Notes: generated from the sequence alone by a model not told the origin. DNA of 47,642 nucleotides from an uncultured Treponema sp. (GCA_946186185.1 CAMHMJ010000025.1:1-47642), one strand, 5' to 3'. Counted from the first letter of the stretch, positions 24,912-33,690 are shown. Translations and numbers: made by a program.

Positions 24912-25811
24912 TTAAAAATAACAGATTGTGTAGTCAGTCAGGGGTACAAAGCAAAGGGATTTATAGAGTTTTTGCGCTGCTTTGTTTTCTTTTTTAACGT
25001 ACAAGACTGGAAGTTTTCTTGCGTGGAGTATTTTTTTTGAAAGAACCAGAATGCAGCGACTGGCGTAATGCTTTCCCCTCTGTTCCGGAAGTGTAAAAAC
25101 TCCTCCGATTTGGGCGCATTTAGTTCCGATGGCGTTTGTTTGGGCTTTTGAAATCAGGTTTCCGTTTCCGTCATCGATTGCCAGGATGTACTGTTTCCGT
25201 AAGGCGGCTTTCAGCTTCAGTCTGGAAGTGTCCTCGTTAAATTCAAAGCCCCGGGGTAGAACCTCTTCCAGCTCATATTTTTTCTGAAGTTCAATCAGGC
25301 TTTGTAAAAGCGGTTCCGGAAGGTCTTTTTTGCATCGCACAAAACTTTCTCCATTTGAAAAGGGCTGCAGTTCAAGGGAAAGGAAGGACTTTACGTTCAG
25401 GCGCATAAAAATGTAGCGGTTTATAACTCTTGGAAAGGCGTCCAGGTTTTCAAGACTCTGTAAAATCAACTGAGTGCCGCTTTCAACTCCGTTTACGCAT
25501 TCCGGCAGGGCTAGTTTTTCGCTTCTGTAAAAGTCTGTTAAATCCCGGGTGAAGGCAAGCTGTTCAGGCGGGAGCGGTTCTGCCCTCTTTTTTTCTGCAA
25601 AGGGCAGGCAGTGGAGTACGGTTTTTGAAAGTACCAGAACGCCCCAGATTTTATCCCCTTTTATGTCGCCGCTAAAAACTGCGTACACGGAGCGGGAGCT
25701 TTTTCTGATGGCGCCGGAAAGCTGCACTGAAATTATTTCGTATTTTTTTACAAAGTTCAGAGCCTGCCCCTTCAGGCGGTCTGTTAATTCTTCAAAAGGA
25801 AAAAAAATCAT
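24912..25811 (-). CDS. GNAT-family N-acetyltransferase
   Basis: This 299-residue cytoplasmic protein has a C-terminal GNAT fold. QIGGVFTLPEQRGKHYASRC gives the acetyl-CoA pyrophosphate loop (R/Q-x-x-G-x-A/S) and LPVLYVKKENKAAQKLYKSL is the usual last helix. The N-terminal 150 residues are not recognised. The substrate cannot be inferred. It lies 78 nt downstream of the pcrA gene on the same strand; a weak hairpin (CGGAAAT/ATTTCCG, 25837-25858) lies between. It converges with the UDG-like gene. Confidence 0.8.
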   Translation of the reverse strand: MIFFPFEELTDRLKGQALNFVKKYEIISVQLSGAIRKSSRSVYAVFSGDIKGDKIWGVLVLSKTVLHCLPFAEKKRAEPLPPEQLAFTRDLTDFYRSEKLALPECVNGVESGTQLILQSLENLDAFPRVINRYIFMRLNVKSFLSLELQPFSNGESFVRCKKDLPEPLLQSLIELQKKYELEEVLPRGFEFNEDTSRLKLKAALRKQYILAIDDGNGNLISKAQTNAIGTKCAQIGGVFTLPEQRGKHYASRCILVLSKKILHARKLPVLYVKKENKAAQKLYKSLCFVPLTDYTICYF

Positions 25812-25889
25812 CTCTTCTGCCTGTATTTTTAATTTTCGGAAATTGATTTTTATTTCCGCCAGCCTTCTTTTCTCTTGACGCCAGAATTT

Positions 25890-28394
25890 TTAGTCCTTTA
25901 TAACCTGCAGGGACTTCTGCTGGAATTTTGGAATGAACTTCTTTGTTCCGCCGTTTTCAAACTGAACGGTGATAACAAAATCTTCTCCGCTTCCGGTCTG
26001 GTTTATAACTACGCCGTAGCCCCAGTCATCGTTAAAGATTTTGGTTCCCTTTTTGTATTTTGCTTTTAGGGGGTTGGATTCAAAAGCCGAAGCATCGTCT
26101 TTTTTTGAGCCGTCGTCATAATATCCGTCCCCAGTGCCGTATCCAGAACCGCCACGACTTCCATACCCACCGTAGGAACCTCCTCCGTATGAGATGCTTC
26201 CATACCCGCTTCCACCGTAAACGCTGCCGGAAGGAAGAAGTGTCTGAACGTCCAGGGCTTCCTCCGCTTCCTTAAGGAAAATGCTTGGTGACATAATCTG
26301 AAAATGTCCGTAGAGCTTCCGGGACCTGCAGCTGGTGAGGGTCAGTTCCTTTCGTGCCCGGGTTATTCCAACATAGAAAAGCCGGCGCTCTTCTTCAAGG
26401 TCTTTTCCGGTTTCGTCTTCCCGTGGGAAAATACCGTTTTCAAGCCCCGTAATGATTACCCGGTTAAACTCAAGTCCCTTGGTGTTGTGCAGTGTGATGA
26501 GGGTTACGGCATCCGTGTTCTCTTCGTTTTCTGCATTTTCAGAAAGGGTGCGGTCCAGGTTTATGCTGTCCAGAAAGTCTAAAAGTCCAAGGCGGGTGCA
26601 GGGGTAGCTGGCCGCATAGTTGGAAAGCTCCTGCATGTTTTCAACACGGCTGGTTCCGTCAATGTCGTCCTGAGCTTTGTGGTATTCTTCAAGGCCTGAA
26701 TCCTTGATGATTTTTTCTATAAAGTACGAAAGGGGGGAAGGAACATAGTTTTCGTCGTCGGCTTCCTGTTCTTCCGCCTTTCTGGAATTTTCTTCCAGCT
26801 CTTCTAAGAGGCTGTTCATCATTGAAGAAAAGGTTCTGGCTCCTTCCTGGGCTTTTTTTGTAAGGCCAAAGCTTCCGGCTGAAGCAAGGACTGCGGCCTT
26901 AATCAGGCTGAGACCAGTACGCTTCTCGCTCTGTTCAGTAATTTCGATTTCCGAGAGAGTTTCGCCGTCTTCTGTGTCCTTTGCATTATAAAAGCTCTGT
27001 TTTGCGCCTTCAATCAGTTTTTCAAGGGATTTTTCACCTAAGCCCCGGACTGGTTTGTTCGCAATTCGCCTGAAGGCAATTTCGTCCCTAGGGTTTGCAA
27101 GGAGCGAAAGATAGGAAAGGGCGTCCTTGATTTCTTCACGCTCGTAGAATTTCAAGCTTCCCACAACCTTGTAAGGAATTTCTTCGTGCAGGAACTCGTG
27201 CTCAAATTCCAGAGACTGAGCGTTGGTCCGGTAAAGAATTGCAAAATCGCTGTATTTTGCGGGGCATTTCTTTGAGGTAACGGCTTGCTTTATCAGCTTT
27301 GAACAGAGGTGAGCTTCTGCGTCCTGGTTTGGAAGAATGAGGGCTGTTGGTTTTTCTCCTTTTTCTCCTTCTGCTATCAAAGTTTTTCCGATTCTTCCCT
27401 TGTTGTTTCGTACAACTGCATCTGCGGCAGCAAGAATGCTTGCGGTGGAGCGGTAATTTCTTTCAAGCCGGATAAGTTCCGTGTTGGGAAAAAGGTTCGG
27501 AAACTGAAGAATGTTCTGGATTTCAGCGCCACGGAAGCGGTAAATGGACTGGTCATCGTCGCCTACAACGCAGACATAGGTCCTGTTTGATTTTCTTATT
27601 GCGCTCTGTGGTGCAGTGCTGTCTGTGTCCTGTGTGGAGACTCCGTCTGGGGCAATCTCGCTTTCGTTGTATGCTTCGTAACCGTCCCCTTCATCCTGAA
27701 TGCCGCTTAGTGCCTGCAAAAGCCTGAACTGAGCCACGTTGGAATCCTGATATTCGTCCACCATGATTACCTTAAAATGGTGGCGCATTTCCACACGTAA
27801 TTCCGGGTTCTGTTCCAGCATCAAAACCGGAAGCATAATCAGGTCGCCGAAGTCAACGTTTCCGGTTTCCCTAAGGCGCTTCTGGTATGCCCTGTAGGCT
27901 TCTTCCAGATCCCCGTCTTCGTCAAAGTTTGAAATATCGTCGTCGGGGGTAAGGCAGTAGTCCTTGCAGAGGGCAATTTTTTTTGCCAGCTGGTGGGCTT
28001 TCTTTTTTGTAAGGTGAGGGAGCGCCTTCTGAAGCAGGGTTGTGGAGTCAGTGTCGTCGTAAACCGTGAAGTTCCTGTCCAGGTCGGCAATGATTCCGTA
28101 TTTTCTGAGGAACCAGGCTCCAAAGGAGTGGAAGGTTTTTATCTGGGATTCACAGGCGGCCGGCTCAAGGGCAACGGCTCGCTCCCGCATTTCGTCTGCT
28201 GCTTTTTTTGTAAAGGTAACGGCAAGAATCTGCCAGCTTCTGATATTTTCGTGCTGGATGAGGTATGCAATTTTGGTTGTGATTACGCGGGTTTTTCCGC
28301 TTCCTGCGCCCGCAAGAATTAAAAGAGGATTTCCTGTGTGAACAACGGCAGAGCGCTGTTCCGGGTTCAATGTATCCAGATATTCAAAAGCCAT
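25890..28394 (-). CDS. pcrA: UvrD/PcrA-type ATP-dependent DNA helicase
   Basis: This 834-residue SF1A 3'-5' helicase acts in repair and replication restart. Motifs in order are GAGSGKT (Walker A), VDEYQDSN, GDDDQSIYRFRGA, LERNYRS, VTLITLHNTKGLEF and RRLFYVGITRARKEL. After the core comes a Gly/Tyr/Ser-rich stretch (GGSGYGSISYGGGSYGGYGS). A Tudor-like C-terminal domain (about 770-834: WGYGVVINQTGSGEDFVITV and FENGGTKKF) follows; in PcrA/UvrD this part contacts RNA polymerase. ATG 28394 is preferred over in-frame TTG 28412 by homology. There is no Shine-Dalgarno; a TATTTT ends 6 nt before the ATG. A perfect 8-bp inverted repeat covers the promoter, so repression is likely. Confidence 0.94.
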   Translation of the reverse strand: MAFEYLDTLNPEQRSAVVHTGNPLLILAGAGSGKTRVITTKIAYLIQHENIRSWQILAVTFTKKAADEMRERAVALEPAACESQIKTFHSFGAWFLRKYGIIADLDRNFTVYDDTDSTTLLQKALPHLTKKKAHQLAKKIALCKDYCLTPDDDISNFDEDGDLEEAYRAYQKRLRETGNVDFGDLIMLPVLMLEQNPELRVEMRHHFKVIMVDEYQDSNVAQFRLLQALSGIQDEGDGYEAYNESEIAPDGVSTQDTDSTAPQSAIRKSNRTYVCVVGDDDQSIYRFRGAEIQNILQFPNLFPNTELIRLERNYRSTASILAAADAVVRNNKGRIGKTLIAEGEKGEKPTALILPNQDAEAHLCSKLIKQAVTSKKCPAKYSDFAILYRTNAQSLEFEHEFLHEEIPYKVVGSLKFYEREEIKDALSYLSLLANPRDEIAFRRIANKPVRGLGEKSLEKLIEGAKQSFYNAKDTEDGETLSEIEITEQSEKRTGLSLIKAAVLASAGSFGLTKKAQEGARTFSSMMNSLLEELEENSRKAEEQEADDENYVPSPLSYFIEKIIKDSGLEEYHKAQDDIDGTSRVENMQELSNYAASYPCTRLGLLDFLDSINLDRTLSENAENEENTDAVTLITLHNTKGLEFNRVIITGLENGIFPREDETGKDLEEERRLFYVGITRARKELTLTSCRSRKLYGHFQIMSPSIFLKEAEEALDVQTLLPSGSVYGGSGYGSISYGGGSYGGYGSRGGSGYGTGDGYYDDGSKKDDASAFESNPLKAKYKKGTKIFNDDWGYGVVINQTGSGEDFVITVQFENGGTKKFIPKFQQKSLQVIKD

Positions 28395-28400
28395 GTGTAT

Positions 28401-28429
28401 AAAATAGCGCAAAATGAAGAATTGCGCTA
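28401..28429 (-). promoter_or_regulatory. pcrA promoter with overlapping palindrome TAGCGCAA-N9-TTGCGCTA
   Basis: A perfect 8-bp inverted repeat (28405-28412, 28422-28429; 9-nt spacer) overlaps the -10-like TATTTT (28401-28406), which ends 6 nt before ATG 28394. A dimeric repressor bound there would block transcription. A LexA-type factor is a natural candidate because pcrA/uvrD genes are often SOS-controlled, but the box does not match the E. coli or Bacillus LexA consensus. Confidence 0.55.
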
Positions 28430-28446
28430 CATTGAATATTCAGCAG

Positions 28447-28490
28447 GGCGGATGCCAATTTTTTTTAATTTTGCAAACTCGGCATTCGCC
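28447..28490. repeat. intergenic hairpin related to AATTGGC family (copy b)
   Basis: GGCGGATGCC pairs with GGCATTCGCC (10 positions, one G-T) around a T-rich loop. The enclosed GCCAATTTTTTTTAATTTTG and GCAAACTCG closely resemble the right arm of the element at 8151-8180. It lies after the thioesterase stop and before the pcrA promoter and may end the thioesterase transcript. Confidence 0.6.
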
Positions 28491-28514
28491 TTGCAGAGCG
28501 TTCTATTATAAAGT

Positions 28515-28913
28515 TTACTTTTGAAGTTTCATTCCGTTGAAGGTGGCGAAGGCTACTTTGGTGCCAAGCTCGTCGGTGATGGAAATGGTGTAGAGGCAGG
28601 TGCTCCTTCCGTCTTTTACAAGTGTGGATTCTGCAATCAGTTTTTTGCCCTTTGCCATGCCGATGAAGTTTATCTGGCTGGAGGTGGAAACGGTCTGTGG
28701 CTGCCTGAAGTTTGAAGAAACCGCAAAGGTGAAGTCGGAAAGGGTAAAGATTGCCCCGCCCATTACGCCACCGTATGCATTCTGATGGTCTCTGGTTATT
28801 TCAAAGCTGCACTTTGCGTAATGCTCGCCAACTTCTTCTATAATAACGCCTGTGGTTTTTGTGGCATATAAATCTCCGTTAAAAAAAGAGCGTGCTTCTT
28901 CAAGATCTGTCAT
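28515..28913 (-). CDS. PaaI-type hotdog thioesterase
   Basis: This 132-residue protein has the hotdog-fold acyl-CoA thioesterase pattern of the PaaI/YbgC group. HQNAYGGVMGGAIFTLSDFT carries the conserved HxNxxGxxHGG-like stretch with Asp as the probable catalytic residue. Length is typical. The substrate is unknown; aryl- or short-chain acyl-CoA is usual for the family. GAGGT lies 6 nt before ATG 28913. It is transcribed toward pcrA, with the hairpin at 28447-28490 between them. Confidence 0.87.
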   Translation of the reverse strand: MTDLEEARSFFNGDLYATKTTGVIIEEVGEHYAKCSFEITRDHQNAYGGVMGGAIFTLSDFTFAVSSNFRQPQTVSTSSQINFIGMAKGKKLIAESTLVKDGRSTCLYTISITDELGTKVAFATFNGMKLQK

Positions 28914-29024
28914 AATTTACCTCGCTGTTTGATTGGACACAGTTTAGCAAAAAGTGGGCTGTATGGACAACAAGGAGATTTTCCCCTCGTGTACTTTTTT
29001 CTGTGTTTCTGCTAAAATGGAGCT

Positions 29025-30347
29025 ATGAAAAAGATTTCGATTGTTGTTTTGGCGCTCCTTGGCGCACTGCTGTTTTCTTCCTGTTCGGGAGTAATGGGTT
29101 ACAGCGTTCTTTTGTGGAATGTTCCGGAGTATGGTCTTGAAGGCGGCGACATTGTTCCGGTTTATATAAAATCAAATATTTCTCATGTATATGTAATCGG
29201 GGTTTCCGGGGCTTCGGCAGAGGGTAAAACTCAGAAGGTGGAAGTTCCCCTCTGGAAGCTTACAGAGCCGGAAAAGAAAGGAAAGGCTTATAAAACTGCA
29301 CAGAAATATACTGAATACGCTCATTCCTATGCTTCGGTTGTTCTGGATGGTCTTCCGATGCGTGCAGAGCCTGTAAATACTGCAAAACAGGTTTACCGTC
29401 TTCGTAAAAATGAAAGCATCAAGGTTCTCTACAAGGGAAAAGGGCAGGCTGTAATGGCCGGAAAAAATGCCCTTCAGGGAGAATGGCTTCGTGTTCTTAC
29501 TTCGGACGGAACTGTGGGCTGGTGTTTTTCCTACAACCTTCGCCTTTACGAAATGGATAAGGACGGCCAGAGGATTGGGGCCGAGGAAATCGAAAAAGAA
29601 GACGACGGAAGCGAAGCAATCGAGACTCTGCTTACAGCGGTGTGGTATCCGGAAAGCTACAAGGGTATGATTGATTCGGGAAGAATCGACGTGGATAAAA
29701 TCAATCCTTCATATATGTTCCATCTTGATCAGGAATCTAAAAAGCTTTATTTCAACATGCCGAAGCTTTATCAGGTGTGGGATTTTAACGGCGTTACAAA
29801 AACCGGAGACGGCCAGTACAAAATCAACGATGTTCCGATTGTTCTTACTGTTCGCCGAAACGATTTTGTTGTTGTGCGCTACACCGGAGAAAGCGGAAAA
29901 CCGGAGGACTTTAATCTTGTTACAATCCAGCAGAATCTGGGAGAACTGGTTTCTGCAGAGCGGGAACGCCGTACAGCGGTTTATAAGAAAATTCTTGCCT
30001 TTGGACCTAATTTTAAGAGTGCGGCTTACGGTACCCTTGATTTTGCAGAAGACAATACCTTCACCTGGAACAACAACAGGCAGCTGGTTTCTTCTTCGAT
30101 TATTCAGCAGTCGGCAAGAAACCGGGGAACGGTAACGGTAAAATACTTCCTTTCAAAATCCCTTTCTCAGAATTATGACGGAATTTTGACCTTCAATTTT
30201 GACGGCATGGATAAGGAAGTTAATTTCCTTTACAAGATTGAAGAGAAGGGTATTAAGTTTGAAACTGCAATCGGTGCCGGCATGAGAAACAATATCATCA
30301 TGGAACGCTCAATGAGCCCGATCACAATCTTCTTTACAAAAAATTAG
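29025..30347 (+). CDS. SH3-domain lipoprotein
   Basis: This 440-residue exported lipoprotein has a signal sequence (MKKISIVVLALLGALLFSSC) with Cys at residue 20. A bacterial SH3-like domain occupies about residues 105-175 (SVVLDGLPMRAEPVNTAKQV, IKVLYKGKG, GEWLRVLTSDGTVGWCFSYN), a fold often used to bind cell-wall peptides. The remaining 260 residues look beta-rich and are not recognised. Start ATG 29025 has GGAG only 2 nt upstream and an extended -10 (TGCTAAAAT, 29010-29018) ends 6 nt before it, so the leader would be minimal. The ABC-F gene begins 8 nt after its stop, giving an operon. Confidence 0.83.
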   Translation: MKKISIVVLALLGALLFSSCSGVMGYSVLLWNVPEYGLEGGDIVPVYIKSNISHVYVIGVSGASAEGKTQKVEVPLWKLTEPEKKGKAYKTAQKYTEYAHSYASVVLDGLPMRAEPVNTAKQVYRLRKNESIKVLYKGKGQAVMAGKNALQGEWLRVLTSDGTVGWCFSYNLRLYEMDKDGQRIGAEEIEKEDDGSEAIETLLTAVWYPESYKGMIDSGRIDVDKINPSYMFHLDQESKKLYFNMPKLYQVWDFNGVTKTGDGQYKINDVPIVLTVRRNDFVVVRYTGESGKPEDFNLVTIQQNLGELVSAERERRTAVYKKILAFGPNFKSAAYGTLDFAEDNTFTWNNNRQLVSSSIIQQSARNRGTVTVKYFLSKSLSQNYDGILTFNFDGMDKEVNFLYKIEEKGIKFETAIGAGMRNNIIMERSMSPITIFFTKN

Positions 30348-30354
30348 GATATTT

Positions 30355-32436
30355 ATGGCATTCATACAGTTCAGTCAGGTGAACCTTGCATTCGGCGACC
30401 GTGACATATTAAAAAACGTCAGTGTAAACCTTCAGACGGGAACAAAGGCGGCTCTGACCGGTGCAAACGGTGCCGGAAAATCGACCCTCATAAAAATCAT
30501 GGCAGGTCTGGTTGAGCCGGACAGCGGAAGCCGGGTTATGGAAAAGGGTGCCCGTCTGGCTTACCTTCCGCAGAGCGGACTGACCCACGCTGGTTCTACC
30601 TTAATCGAGGAAGCGGACAAGGCCTTTGATTACGGCTATAAAATGCAGGAAGAAATCGATGCCCTTGGAGAAAAGCTTTCTAAGGGTGAAGGAAATACGG
30701 ATGTGCTTCTTGAAAAGCAGGCTGCCCTTATTTCAGCACTGGAAGAATCCGGCTGGCACCGGCGACGGGCACTGGCAGAAAGCGTTCTTCTTGGACTTGG
30801 TTTTAGCCGTGACGATTTTAACCGGGATACAAAGGAATTTTCCGGTGGATGGCAGATGCGTATTGCCCTTGCAAAGGCGCTGATGCAGAATCCGGATATC
30901 CTTCTTCTGGACGAACCTACAAACTACCTTGATATTGAAGCCCGAAGCTGGCTTGAAGAGTTTCTGGGCAATTTTAAGGGCGCTTTTTTGCTTGTAAGCC
31001 ACGACCGCTATTTTCTGGATGTGACCATAAACGAGGTCTACGAGCTTTTTGGCGGAGATTTAAAGCGTTACAAGGGAAACTTTACCCACTATGAACAAGT
31101 ACGCCAGGTTGAACTTAAGACCCTGATTGCAGAGTACGAAAAACAGCAGGAAGAAATCGCCAAGCTTGAAGATTTTATCCGTCGTTTTGGAGTTCAGGCT
31201 ACGAAGGCTGCACAGGCACAGGAAAGACAGAAGCAGCTGGACAAAATCCTTGAAAAGAAAATTGAAATTCCTGAAAGTCTTAAAAAAATACATTTTACCT
31301 TTCCGCCTGCACCTCATTCGGGAAAGCTTGTTCTGCGCCTGAATGGTATCACGAAAAGCTATGACGGAAAGCGGAACGTTCTTGATAATCTTGACCTGAC
31401 GGTTGAAAACGGCGAACGCCTTGTGGTGGCAGGCCGAAACGGAGCCGGAAAGTCTACCCTTTTACGAATCCTTTCCGGGGAGGACAGTTCTTTCTCTGGG
31501 GAGATTATTCCCGGTGCGGGAGTAAAAATCGGGTACTTCAGTCAGGATAATGCGGAAACCATAAAGGGAAGCGAAAGCATCTTAGATTATGTTGAAGCCC
31601 GGGCTCCTTTTGACCTGATTCCAAAGCTTCGTGACATGATGGGTGCATTTTTGTTCCGGGGGGATGATGTTTACAAGAGCCTGGACGTGCTTTCCGGCGG
31701 AGAAAAAAGCCGCATTGCACTTCTGCTTTTGCTTTTGAGCCCTAACAACCTTCTGATTCTGGACGAACCTACAAACCACCTTGATATGCATTCCAAGGAC
31801 GTTCTTCTGGACGCCCTGAAGGATTTTGGCGGAACCGTAATTTTTGTAAGCCACGACAGGGGCTTTATCGAAGGCTTGAGTACAAGAGTCCTGGAACTTA
31901 CTCCGGGGCGTGCCCGTAATTTCCCTGGAAACTATACCTACTATCTTGAACGCCTTAAGGCAGAGGAAGAAAATCCAGAACTGAGGGGAGAGGGCTTTGG
32001 ATCTCTTTCCGGTGTATCGTCAGCTTCCTCGGGAGCGGGGGCTTCCGGCGGAAATGGAAAAAACGCCGCTGGGGCTGGAAGCGGTTCCGGTTCTGCTTCA
32101 GCGGGTGCTTCCGGCGCAGGGGGTAGTTCTGGTGCTAGTGGTAGTTCCGGCACAGGGGGTGCCGGTCAGTCAAACAAACTCAGCTGGGAAGAGCAGAAAA
32201 AGGCCGAGGCTGAAAGACGAAAGGCAGAAAAGGAAGTTGCAAGAATTGAGAAGGCCATAAGCGACCTTGAGGAAGAAAAGAAAGCCCTTGGTGAAAAAAT
32301 GGCCCTTCCTGAAATCTATTCCAACGGCGAAAAGGCAAAGGAAGTTCAGCGTAAAATCGATGAAACAGAGGAAAAGCTTTTAGCCCTGAACGAGGAATGG
32401 GAAAAGGCGGCTCTGATTCTTGAAGGCTTAAACTGA
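30355..32436 (+). CDS. ABC-F family ATPase (Uup/YdiF-like)
   Basis: This 693-residue soluble protein has two ABC domains and no membrane segment. ABC-F proteins bind the ribosomal E site and relieve stalled or antibiotic-blocked translation. The first domain has GANGAGKST (near 36), FSGGWQMRIALAKAL and LLLDEPTNYLD. The second has GRNGAGKSTLL, LSGGEKSRIALL and LILDEPTNHLD, and the interdomain linker is charged and helical. A Gly/Ser/Ala-rich stretch of about 60 residues (545-607) then joins a charged coiled-coil C-terminal domain (610-693), as in Uup/YdiF. ATG 30355 has AGGAT 7 nt upstream. It is co-transcribed with the SH3 lipoprotein gene. Confidence 0.93.
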   Translation: MAFIQFSQVNLAFGDRDILKNVSVNLQTGTKAALTGANGAGKSTLIKIMAGLVEPDSGSRVMEKGARLAYLPQSGLTHAGSTLIEEADKAFDYGYKMQEEIDALGEKLSKGEGNTDVLLEKQAALISALEESGWHRRRALAESVLLGLGFSRDDFNRDTKEFSGGWQMRIALAKALMQNPDILLLDEPTNYLDIEARSWLEEFLGNFKGAFLLVSHDRYFLDVTINEVYELFGGDLKRYKGNFTHYEQVRQVELKTLIAEYEKQQEEIAKLEDFIRRFGVQATKAAQAQERQKQLDKILEKKIEIPESLKKIHFTFPPAPHSGKLVLRLNGITKSYDGKRNVLDNLDLTVENGERLVVAGRNGAGKSTLLRILSGEDSSFSGEIIPGAGVKIGYFSQDNAETIKGSESILDYVEARAPFDLIPKLRDMMGAFLFRGDDVYKSLDVLSGGEKSRIALLLLLLSPNNLLILDEPTNHLDMHSKDVLLDALKDFGGTVIFVSHDRGFIEGLSTRVLELTPGRARNFPGNYTYYLERLKAEEENPELRGEGFGSLSGVSSASSGAGASGGNGKNAAGAGSGSGSASAGASGAGGSSGASGSSGTGGAGQSNKLSWEEQKKAEAERRKAEKEVARIEKAISDLEEEKKALGEKMALPEIYSNGEKAKEVQRKIDETEEKLLALNEEWEKAALILEGLN

Positions 32437-32460
32437 TTTAAAATATTCAGGGAGAATGGT

Positions 32461-32598
32461 GAGTTTGCTATATTAATTCAAAATTGGCGTAAGCGGGGTT
32501 CTTGTTTGAAAAACATTCAGCCACCGCGAAGCGGTACTGCCGTTTTTCAAACAAGGTTCCCGCTGAGAGCCAATTTTGGAGTTAGAAATATAAAACTC
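32461..32598. repeat. palindromic intergenic element, AATTGGC family copy c (138 bp)
   Basis: Almost the whole segment folds on itself. GAGTTT and AAACTC form the ends, then AAAATTGGC/GCCAATTTT (about 32479-32488 and 32569-32577), AGCGGG/CCCGCT and CTTGTTTGAAAAAC/GTTTTTCAAACAAG. A CCGC-GAA-GCGG tip lies near 32523-32533. It sits between the ABC-F gene and galE on the same strand. It has no coding capacity. The arms match the short element at 40750 but carry an extra inner stem. Confidence 0.85.
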
Positions 32599-32636
32599 AA
32601 CATTCGTCCATGTAGTTTAAATGTGACCAAATGGTT

Positions 32637-32642
32637 TATAAT
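32637..32642 (+). promoter_or_regulatory. galE -10 box (TATAAT)
   Basis: TATAAT lies 29 nt before ATG 32672, leaving room for the GAGGTG ribosome site. The -35 region is weak. It sits just downstream of the palindromic element, suggesting galE has its own transcript. Confidence 0.45.
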
Positions 32643-32671
32643 ATTTTAACTTTTATTTTTAGAGGTGTTTT

Positions 32672-33634
32672 ATGAAAGTTCTGGTAATTGGCGGAGCCGG
32701 CTATATTGGAAGTCATGTTGTAAAGGCATTGATGAAGGCAGGACATAAGGTTACGGTTTTTGATAACCTTTCAAGCGGGCTCAGACAGAATTTATTTAGC
32801 GAAAACGGTTTTATTTATGGAAATATTTTACTCCCTGAGGATCTGGACGCGGCTTTTGCCCAGGGCTTTGACGCATTTGTTCACCTTGCCGCATTTAAGG
32901 CTGCGGGAGAAAGCATGGTAAAACCTGAGAAATATTCCGTGAACAATATTACGGGAACCCTGAATATCATGAATGCGGCAGTTAAGCACGGCTGCTTAAA
33001 GATGATTTTCAGTTCCAGCGCCGCTGTTTTTGGAGAACCGGAATATCTTCCGATGGATGAAGAGCATCCTAAGCACCCGATAAACTACTACGGCTTTACA
33101 AAGCTTAAAATTGAAGAATTCATGGACTGGTATGACCAGCTGAAAGGTCTTAAGTTTGCCGCACTTCGTTATTTTAATGCCGCCGGCTATGACCCGGAAG
33201 GTGTTGTCTGCGGACTTGAGCAGAAGCCGGAAAATCTTCTTCCGCGAATTATGGAAGCGGCTCTCGGTCAGCGGGAACTTAAGGTTTTCGGAACCGATTA
33301 CGATACCCGGGACGGAACCTGTATCCGGGATTACGTTCATGTAACGGATCTTGCAGACGCACATGTCCGCGCCCTGGAATATATTTCTAAAAAAGGCGAA
33401 AGCATTAAGCTGAACCTTGGAACTGAAAAGGGAACTACCGTAAAGGAGCTTCTGGAAGCATCCCGCCGCATTACCGGAAAGGCAATTCCTGCCGAGGATG
33501 TTGAGCGCCGTCCTGGAGACCCGGCAAGTCTCTACACAACCAGCAAAAAGGCAAAGGAACTTCTGGGCTGGGAGCCAAAGTACAGCGATGTAGATACTCT
33601 GGTTCGTACAACCTGGAATGTATACAATAAATAG
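32672..33634 (+). CDS. galE: UDP-glucose 4-epimerase
   Basis: This 320-residue enzyme interconverts UDP-glucose and UDP-galactose for sugar use and surface glycan synthesis. It is an extended SDR protein: NAD-binding GGAGYIG at residues 7-13, FDNLSSG, catalytic Ser/Tyr/Lys in SSSAAVFGEP and YYGFTK (about 140-144), RYFNAAGYDPEG, and RDYVHVTDLADAHVRALEY. Length is slightly shorter than the usual 330-340. GAGGTG lies 7 nt before ATG 32672. The M20 peptidase gene follows after 56 nt on the same strand. Identification of the family is strong; activity on UDP-GlcNAc cannot be excluded. Confidence 0.93.
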   Translation: MKVLVIGGAGYIGSHVVKALMKAGHKVTVFDNLSSGLRQNLFSENGFIYGNILLPEDLDAAFAQGFDAFVHLAAFKAAGESMVKPEKYSVNNITGTLNIMNAAVKHGCLKMIFSSSAAVFGEPEYLPMDEEHPKHPINYYGFTKLKIEEFMDWYDQLKGLKFAALRYFNAAGYDPEGVVCGLEQKPENLLPRIMEAALGQRELKVFGTDYDTRDGTCIRDYVHVTDLADAHVRALEYISKKGESIKLNLGTEKGTTVKELLEASRRITGKAIPAEDVERRPGDPASLYTTSKKAKELLGWEPKYSDVDTLVRTTWNVYNK

Positions 33635-33637
33635 AAT

Positions 33638-33666
33638 ATAAACTCAAAAATTGGCTCTCAAAAAAT
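33638..33666 (+). repeat. degenerate half copy of the AATTGGC element (copy d)
   Basis: TATAAACTCAAAAATTGGCT resembles one arm of the elements at 32461 and 40750 but the other arm is reduced to CAAAAAATTG. It fills most of the gap between galE and the M20 peptidase gene. Confidence 0.5.
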
Positions 33667-33690
33667 TGATAGAGGTTTGTTGGAAATTTT

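Noticed and set aside
25837..25858. Terminator between pcrA and the GNAT gene
   Set aside because: The 7-bp CGGAAAT stem has no good U-run on the minus strand; mentioned only as a weak hairpin.
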